Notes under the pieces: model-generated
Told to the model about the DNA's origin: nothing
The model's input: only the letters and a program-made list of their open reading frames with translations
Database searches by the model: none
Made by a program: the position numbers and the translations under genes
NCBI RefSeq assembly: GCF_008369295.1
Contig: NZ_VOBG01000042.1
Span: 1 to 35,440, forward strand
Source of the DNA: Pseudomonas sp. ANT_H4
GTDB taxonomy: Bacteria > Pseudomonadota > Gammaproteobacteria > Pseudomonadales > Pseudomonadaceae
Reading direction: 5' to 3'
Length of the DNA stretch: 35,440 bases
Shown: piece after piece, positions 31,689 through 35,440 of the stretch
How positions within the stretch are numbered: position 1 is the stretch's first letter
Layout of the letters: the number at the start of each line of letters is the position of its first letter

Positions 31689-31931
31689 ATGAAAAACAAA
31701 GTTACGATCGCCCTGGCACTTCTCATCAGTGTTGCAGCATGCGGTGCTTCCGCGGGTGCCGGAGGTAACGGCAGCGGCAACCCAAAGAACGACGCAGGCC
31801 ATCCTACCAAGGAGCCCATCGCCCGTTACATTTGGAAAGAAGGCAAGCTCGTACCAAACCCAGAGCGCTCAGAAGACACGGCTAAGCCCGTCGATCAACA
31901 ATCGGCTAGCATTGATGTAGAGAAACCTTAA
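31689..31931 (+). CDS. Small lipoprotein
   Basis: 80 residues from ATG 31689, with AGGAGA 6 nt upstream; an ATG four bases earlier is out of frame. MKNKVTIALALLISVAACGA has a clear lipobox (VAAC, Cys18). The mature part is short, Gly/Asn-rich, then charged (YIWKEGKLVPNPERSED). Unrecognised; small plasmid lipoproteins of this type can serve in entry exclusion or mating-pair roles, but nothing here proves that. A strong terminator follows. Confidence 0.7.
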   Translation: MKNKVTIALALLISVAACGASAGAGGNGSGNPKNDAGHPTKEPIARYIWKEGKLVPNPERSEDTAKPVDQQSASIDVEKP

Positions 31932-31946
31932 AATACTTCAAAAGAA

Positions 31947-31970
31947 GAAAGCAGCTTCGGCTGCTTTTTT
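31947..31970 (+). terminator. Rho-independent terminator
   Basis: AAGCAGC-TTCG-GCTGCTT with a six-T run; the TTCG tetraloop adds stability. Ends the lipoprotein transcript. Confidence 0.92.
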
Positions 31971-32060
31971 CATATTACAGAATTAGGATTCTTGCACATC
32001 CGTCGTCAGTGTTTTGATCAATTTCCATTGGGCTGCGCGATAGGTTGAAAGGAGTAACCA

Positions 32061-33158
32061 ATGCAAAATAAACGCTACCCGCTGTTGATTGCTGGGCAAA
32101 AATATTCTCCAGAAGATCAATGGCAAGAAGCGTTCGCACCTCACGTGGAAGAGCTGTTCGCAGCCGTAGGGGTTCTGGACGCGCGTTGCCTATGCCTTGA
32201 AGACAGCCACCAGGCGCCAAGCATAATGATCAAACGGCGGTCAGAGCGATCAGGCTATGCGTACATTCGTGCCCCAGGCACCGGTAATCTTCATGCGCCA
32301 AGCTGCGTGTTTCATTCTCCGCACCAAAACCTCAGCGGACTTAATTGTTACAGTTCAAGCGCAATCAAAGAAACGCTTGATGGAACTATTTGCATCAATC
32401 TCAGAAAGAAACTTAAAAAATCTTCTAATGCGGCTTATAAGATGATTGATGATGCCGATCAATCTAAAATTCGAGCTTTAGGCTTAAAGGGAATACTCCA
32501 CCTAATTTGGTCAGAGGCACGGCTCAACTTATGGTTCGACCATGTTAAATGCCAACGACGCCTTGGCATGGTAAATCTAGCGATTAGGCAGGTTGCCGGC
32601 CGAATTATCAGCCAAGACACGCCACTTGACAGGAACTTACTTTTACATGCTCCAATAGGAAGCCAGCAGGAACAACTCAACAACGAAGTAATCAACTCGT
32701 CACTTGCAATCAACAGCAATACTTTACTTCTTGCGCCACTAAGGCAATACAACCCCGACAAGTACGAACATAATGTCTCAAAACTTCCAGTAGTTGGAAA
32801 CTTCGGTTTCTCAGCGATTTTTATTGGTTCACACCACTGGGAGCACTTCGTTAAAGAGTATCCAAACGAAGTCAAGCTTTGGAAAGAAGGACACACTGTA
32901 ATTGCGCTCGCTCGCCTTGCAACAAAAAACAACGGGACTTTCAACATCGCGCAGGTTCGAGATCTGGCATTGATGGCTGTAAGCGAAGCATGGATACCGA
33001 TCACATCACGTTCCGATATGGCAAAGGAGTCAGCTCTAAGAGCCGAGCGCGTGAGTTTTATCAAACCACTACGGTACGACGCTCCTCTCAACCTAGAAAT
33101 ACCGGATTTCCTTATCGCTGACGGAGACAGGTACCAGCCAGTGAAAATCTCCAGCTAG
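32061..33158 (+). CDS. DUF1173-like mobile-element protein
   Basis: 365 residues; ATG 32061 with AAAGGAG 7 nt upstream. SGYAYIRAPGTGNLHAPSCV followed by FHSPHQNLSG carries the PGTG-x-LH-x-x-x-C-x-x-(H/Y) segment I associate with DUF1173, a family found on plasmids and integrative elements of proteobacteria. The pattern could bind zinc. The middle contains a helical region (LGLKGILHLIWSEARLNLWF), and the rest resembles no enzyme I know. Function unknown. It has its own terminator, so it is a monocistronic backbone gene. Confidence 0.6.
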   Translation: MQNKRYPLLIAGQKYSPEDQWQEAFAPHVEELFAAVGVLDARCLCLEDSHQAPSIMIKRRSERSGYAYIRAPGTGNLHAPSCVFHSPHQNLSGLNCYSSSAIKETLDGTICINLRKKLKKSSNAAYKMIDDADQSKIRALGLKGILHLIWSEARLNLWFDHVKCQRRLGMVNLAIRQVAGRIISQDTPLDRNLLLHAPIGSQQEQLNNEVINSSLAINSNTLLLAPLRQYNPDKYEHNVSKLPVVGNFGFSAIFIGSHHWEHFVKEYPNEVKLWKEGHTVIALARLATKNNGTFNIAQVRDLALMAVSEAWIPITSRSDMAKESALRAERVSFIKPLRYDAPLNLEIPDFLIADGDRYQPVKISS

Positions 33159-33168
33159 CCCAAATAAG

Positions 33169-33195
33169 AAACCCGGTCCTAAGACCGGGTTTTTT
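33169..33195. terminator. Bidirectional terminator
   Basis: AAACCCGGTC-CTAA-GACCGGGTTT with T-run on the plus strand and A-run upstream. It sits between the convergent genes ending at 33158 and 33203 and can serve both. Confidence 0.92.
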
Positions 33196-33202
33196 GTCCA
33201 CG

Positions 33203-33640
33203 TTACAAACTAAAATGTATGAAGGGCAACAGGCCAACACAGAATCCCAGAATCCCCAGCAACCCGCCCGCTATCCCTAAACGAATGGAGATACGAACAT
33301 TCAGGTCAGGGTGAAACCAAAACCACTTATAGATTTCCGCGGAGGATGCTCTCTTCAACTCTAGCTCGACTAGATCATTGAAGCGGACGCCCAGGACGTC
33401 GATCGCATCGTAGTCGAGTGCTACAGCGTTTTTAGTGATGGATATCCCACCAGGAGTGCCCATCACATACCTCAAGACGCTGGCACCATTTGCGCTGTTG
33501 CAAATCATCACCGGCTCACGACGGAAAAATCTGTTCCGATCTTTTCGTTTCGAGTCGATGTTGCGGTTGTGTAGTCGAACAATGGAGTTTTGAAGCCCAC
33601 TGTCCTCTGATGGCAGGCGAACCACGGTTAAGATCTTCAT
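33203..33640 (-). CDS. Hypothetical protein with C-terminal membrane anchor
   Basis: 145 residues from ATG 33640, chosen because it starts 2 nt after the stop of the preceding gene (TGAATATG). The soluble N-part has beta strands (MKILTVVRLPSEDSGLQNSI) and DYDAIDVLGVRFNDLVELEL; the C-terminus is one long hydrophobic segment (about 117-142: LGIAGGLLGILGFCVGLLPF). Tail-anchored topology. Unrecognised. Last gene of the methyltransferase operon. Confidence 0.6.
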   Translation of the reverse strand: MKILTVVRLPSEDSGLQNSIVRLHNRNIDSKRKDRNRFFRREPVMICNSANGASVLRYVMGTPGGISITKNAVALDYDAIDVLGVRFNDLVELELKRASSAEIYKWFWFHPDLNVRISIRLGIAGGLLGILGFCVGLLPFIHFSL

Positions 33641-33642
33641 AT

Positions 33643-33828
33643 TCACACCAGCCTGCCGGAAATGCCTTTGAGGGCGTAGTGCGTGAAGATGCTTGTCGGG
33701 CGAAATGTGTGAGCAAACCAAATCACTTGACCTGCCTCCCCCTCAAATACCCACCCACCAGATGTGGCTCGATGTTGTAGAGCATCCACAAGAGACAAGA
33801 ACCCACAAAAGCATGGTTGATTCGACAT
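33643..33828 (-). CDS. Small hypothetical protein with CXC motif
   Basis: 61 residues from ATG 33828, with GGAGG 8 nt upstream (a strong site that fixes this start inside a longer frame). MSNQPCFCGFLSLVDALQHR then GWVFEGEAGQVIWFAHTFRP. Cys6 and Cys8 could bind metal. Coupled to the tail-anchored protein that follows. Confidence 0.6.
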   Translation of the reverse strand: MSNQPCFCGFLSLVDALQHRATSGGWVFEGEAGQVIWFAHTFRPTSIFTHYALKGISGRLV

Positions 33829-33889
33829 AGGTTGTACCTCCAGTTCACCGAGGCACCCCCACCCACCGGGAGAGAGCGCCCGGTAGGCT

Positions 33890-34096
33890 TTAATCCAGCT
33901 CATGGCTGGATATCTGATCGCAGTCACTCACCTTAAAGTAAGGCCGCGTACTTGAAGTGCTGACCAGGGTCAGCTCCCACAGGGCAACAAACATTTGATG
34001 TCCTGAATGGCAGATAAAATAGCTCGTGGATTCTAGGTATTCAATCCCAAGGATATCGGCGCACGCTGGACTTCTGCATACGTGCCCCCCATCCAA
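33890..34096 (-). CDS. Possible small Cys/His-rich protein
   Basis: 68 residues from a TTG at 34096, preceded by AGGAAAAAAGG directly after the methyltransferase stop. MDGGHVCRSPACADILGIEY continues with YFICHSGHQMFVALWELTLV. The pattern C-X4-C-X16-C-X3-H could bind zinc. The protein-like composition and tight spacing support it; the TTG start lowers confidence. Confidence 0.45.
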   Translation of the reverse strand: MDGGHVCRSPACADILGIEYLESTSYFICHSGHQMFVALWELTLVSTSSTRPYFKVSDCDQISSHELD

Positions 34097-34107
34097 TACC
34101 TTTTTTC

Positions 34108-35301
34108 CTAACGCTTCCGCGCCACTAGGATTACCACTGACACGGAGGTACCGGCGAAAGCGTTCTCGATGACGCGTGACCACTCCAGATCGAACTCTGG
34201 GAGCACGTCCTTGTTCTTCGCACTGGCGGGCAAAACGGCCGTAACCTGTCCGCCGGCCTTCAGCAGGCCCGCAGACGCTGTCAGGTGCGAAAGCCAACGC
34301 CCTTCGCTAAATGGTGGGTTCATCACAACACGGTCGAACCGATCAGCCGTTGAACCTGCCCAATTCAAGAAATCAGCTTGGGTGACGTCGAAGCCCTTTG
34401 CTTCCAGCACCTTACAATGCAGGTCGCTGATCTCGACGCATCGCGTTCTGTTCTTGGGCATGTGATCGGCTATGCCACCAATCCCGGCTGAAGGCTCCAG
34501 GCAAGTATCCTCGTCGCCGATGTTGGCCAGTTCAGCGACTTGGATAGCTAGTTCATCAGGGGTCGGATAGAACTGATGAGCCCGCTGGTCTGGCACACAA
34601 CCAGAGACGATAATCTCATCCAGGGCCTCGCGTGGACTGAACTCGAATTCAAACCAGACGTGTGCATTCTTGTTGTGACGTACCCCTCCGATCATGGCAA
34701 GAATCTTCTCTGCCTCGGTCTGTACTGCCTCACTGCGATCGCCGTAGTCGAACTGAAGGGCATGAGGGTTGGCCGTCAGCGGAGGCCGTGGTTCCTCCCA
34801 GCGGTCATAGCGCACCGGCCTGTTTGGCTCGGAGCGCATCTTGGACAGCATAGTAATCACCGCAAACGGAAGCGGACGACCGAACACCTTGTGGCGCTTG
34901 CCCTTGGCGCTGGGTTTCGTACGGAAACTGGCCGGAATCGCCGCAGGATACAAGCTGGCCAGCACCGCATTTAGGCGCCAAGCCATTTCCGGATGCACCT
35001 CAATATGGCAGGTGCCCTTCTTGTACATTTTCATGCGTAAGGTGCCGCCATCAACCTCGTACCACTCCCCCGTGCGACGCCGGAACACCTCCAGCAGCGG
35101 ACCAGTGTCACCGTGGCGAGGCTCTTCGCGTCCCATGAACTTAGCTATGACGCAGCGCAGATCATTAAGGTAGCCAGCACGCTCGTAATCAATGGAGTCG
35201 TAGCTGTTGATCATGTTAGCAACGATCATTCGCTTACTGAAAGCGGCCGGGCTGTTGGTTACGTGCTGCTTGGTATCAGCTACGTCTCTAACCATTGACA
35301 C
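34108..35301 (-). CDS. DUF4942-type N6-adenine DNA methyltransferase
   Basis: 397 residues from GTG 35301 (or ATG 35295, two codons in). Residues about 1-235 form a DUF4942-like N-domain with a basic patch (FRTKPSAKGKRHKVFGRPLP). The methyltransferase part has QFYPTPDELA (243-252), AdoMet motif I CLEPSAGIGGIADHM (267-281), motif II CVEISDLH and the catalytic NPPF (328-331) of N6-adenine/N4-cytosine enzymes. It should methylate DNA bases using AdoMet. No endonuclease neighbour, so orphan. Leads a minus-strand operon of four genes. A 15-nt palindrome lies about 50 nt upstream. Confidence 0.8.
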   Translation of the reverse strand: MSMVRDVADTKQHVTNSPAAFSKRMIVANMINSYDSIDYERAGYLNDLRCVIAKFMGREEPRHGDTGPLLEVFRRRTGEWYEVDGGTLRMKMYKKGTCHIEVHPEMAWRLNAVLASLYPAAIPASFRTKPSAKGKRHKVFGRPLPFAVITMLSKMRSEPNRPVRYDRWEEPRPPLTANPHALQFDYGDRSEAVQTEAEKILAMIGGVRHNKNAHVWFEFEFSPREALDEIIVSGCVPDQRAHQFYPTPDELAIQVAELANIGDEDTCLEPSAGIGGIADHMPKNRTRCVEISDLHCKVLEAKGFDVTQADFLNWAGSTADRFDRVVMNPPFSEGRWLSHLTASAGLLKAGGQVTAVLPASAKNKDVLPEFDLEWSRVIENAFAGTSVSVVILVARKR

Positions 35302-35350
35302 ATCAGTAGGCCAGCAAGATTGGGCTTTACCACTGAGTCAGTGAACTGCT

Positions 35351-35391
35351 CATTGACAGTCAATGTTTGCGCCTGATATTGACGCATCAGG
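35351..35391. promoter_or_regulatory. Inverted repeats upstream of the DUF4942 gene
   Basis: CATTGAC-A-GTCAATG (35351-35365, perfect 7-bp arms) and CCTGAT/ATCAGG (35372-35377, 35386-35391). Both lie 50-90 nt before the start. Operator-like; the TTGAC within the first palindrome could also be a -35 element. Confidence 0.4.
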
Positions 35392-35440
35392 AACGCCAAA
35401 AGTGGAGGATTGACAGAGGCATCCGGCCTCAGATTCTTAA

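Noticed and set aside
1..35440. CRISPR arrays, tRNA and rRNA genes
   Set aside because: No regularly spaced repeats and no cloverleaf or rRNA sequences were recognised on either strand; small tRNAs could be missed by eye.

Overview
The window looks like accessory DNA from a Pseudomonas-type gammaproteobacterium (Pseudomonas/Stutzerimonas), most likely a large plasmid or integrative element. Reasons: a ParB-family gene, a DUF1173-like protein, orphan phage/plasmid-type DNA methyltransferases, many small ORFans with strong Shine-Dalgarno sequences, several IS elements, and a phosphite-oxidation (ptx) operon that, as far as I recall it, matches the one from Pseudomonas stutzeri. There is no rRNA, tRNA, CRISPR array or core metabolic block. 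The replicon type is inference; no replication or conjugation gene is visible.

Layout. 1-673: 5' end of an IS66-family element (tnpB partial, tnpA), abutting a double Ner-domain regulator (690-1325). 1486-5304: minus-strand membrane and secreted ORFans, with one plus-strand gene (2300-3145) that carries the motif order of the tRNA-guanine transglycosylase/DpdA superfamily. 5405-9518: a compact minus-strand cluster: DUF2997 protein, Ycf35-like DUF1257 protein, Ycf46-like AAA ATPase, a membrane protein, an ORFan and a CX5R phosphatase-like protein. 9673-15621, plus strand: small ORFans, a 1122-residue protein of unknown function, and an S49/SppA-type membrane peptidase with its own terminator. 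15823-17523: an orphan C5-cytosine methyltransferase. 17639-20342, minus strand: a zinc-ribbon protein, a membrane protein, a duplicated 68-nt leader, a 57-residue basic ORF and ParB. 20616-21522: six copies of a TTGCGACAGTTTTAATTCT-like motif around an orphan gene.

22627-31615 is a nested mobile region. A diverged IS5-family copy, interrupted by a full group II intron with its reverse transcriptase, lies on the left. ptxABCDE (phosphite ABC importer, NAD-dependent phosphite dehydrogenase, LysR regulator) is in the middle. A second, intact IS5-family copy in inverted orientation lies on the right. The ptx genes would import phosphite and oxidise it to phosphate, giving the host an alternative phosphorus source. 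31689-33158 resumes the backbone with a small lipoprotein and a DUF1173-like protein, each followed by a terminator. 33203-35301 is a minus-strand operon led by a DUF4942/N6-adenine-type methyltransferase.

The most interesting parts are the DpdA-like gene, the Ycf46/Ycf35/DUF2997 trio with its phosphatase and membrane neighbours, the six-copy end-like motif around an orphan gene, and the intron-in-IS-in-ptx nesting.
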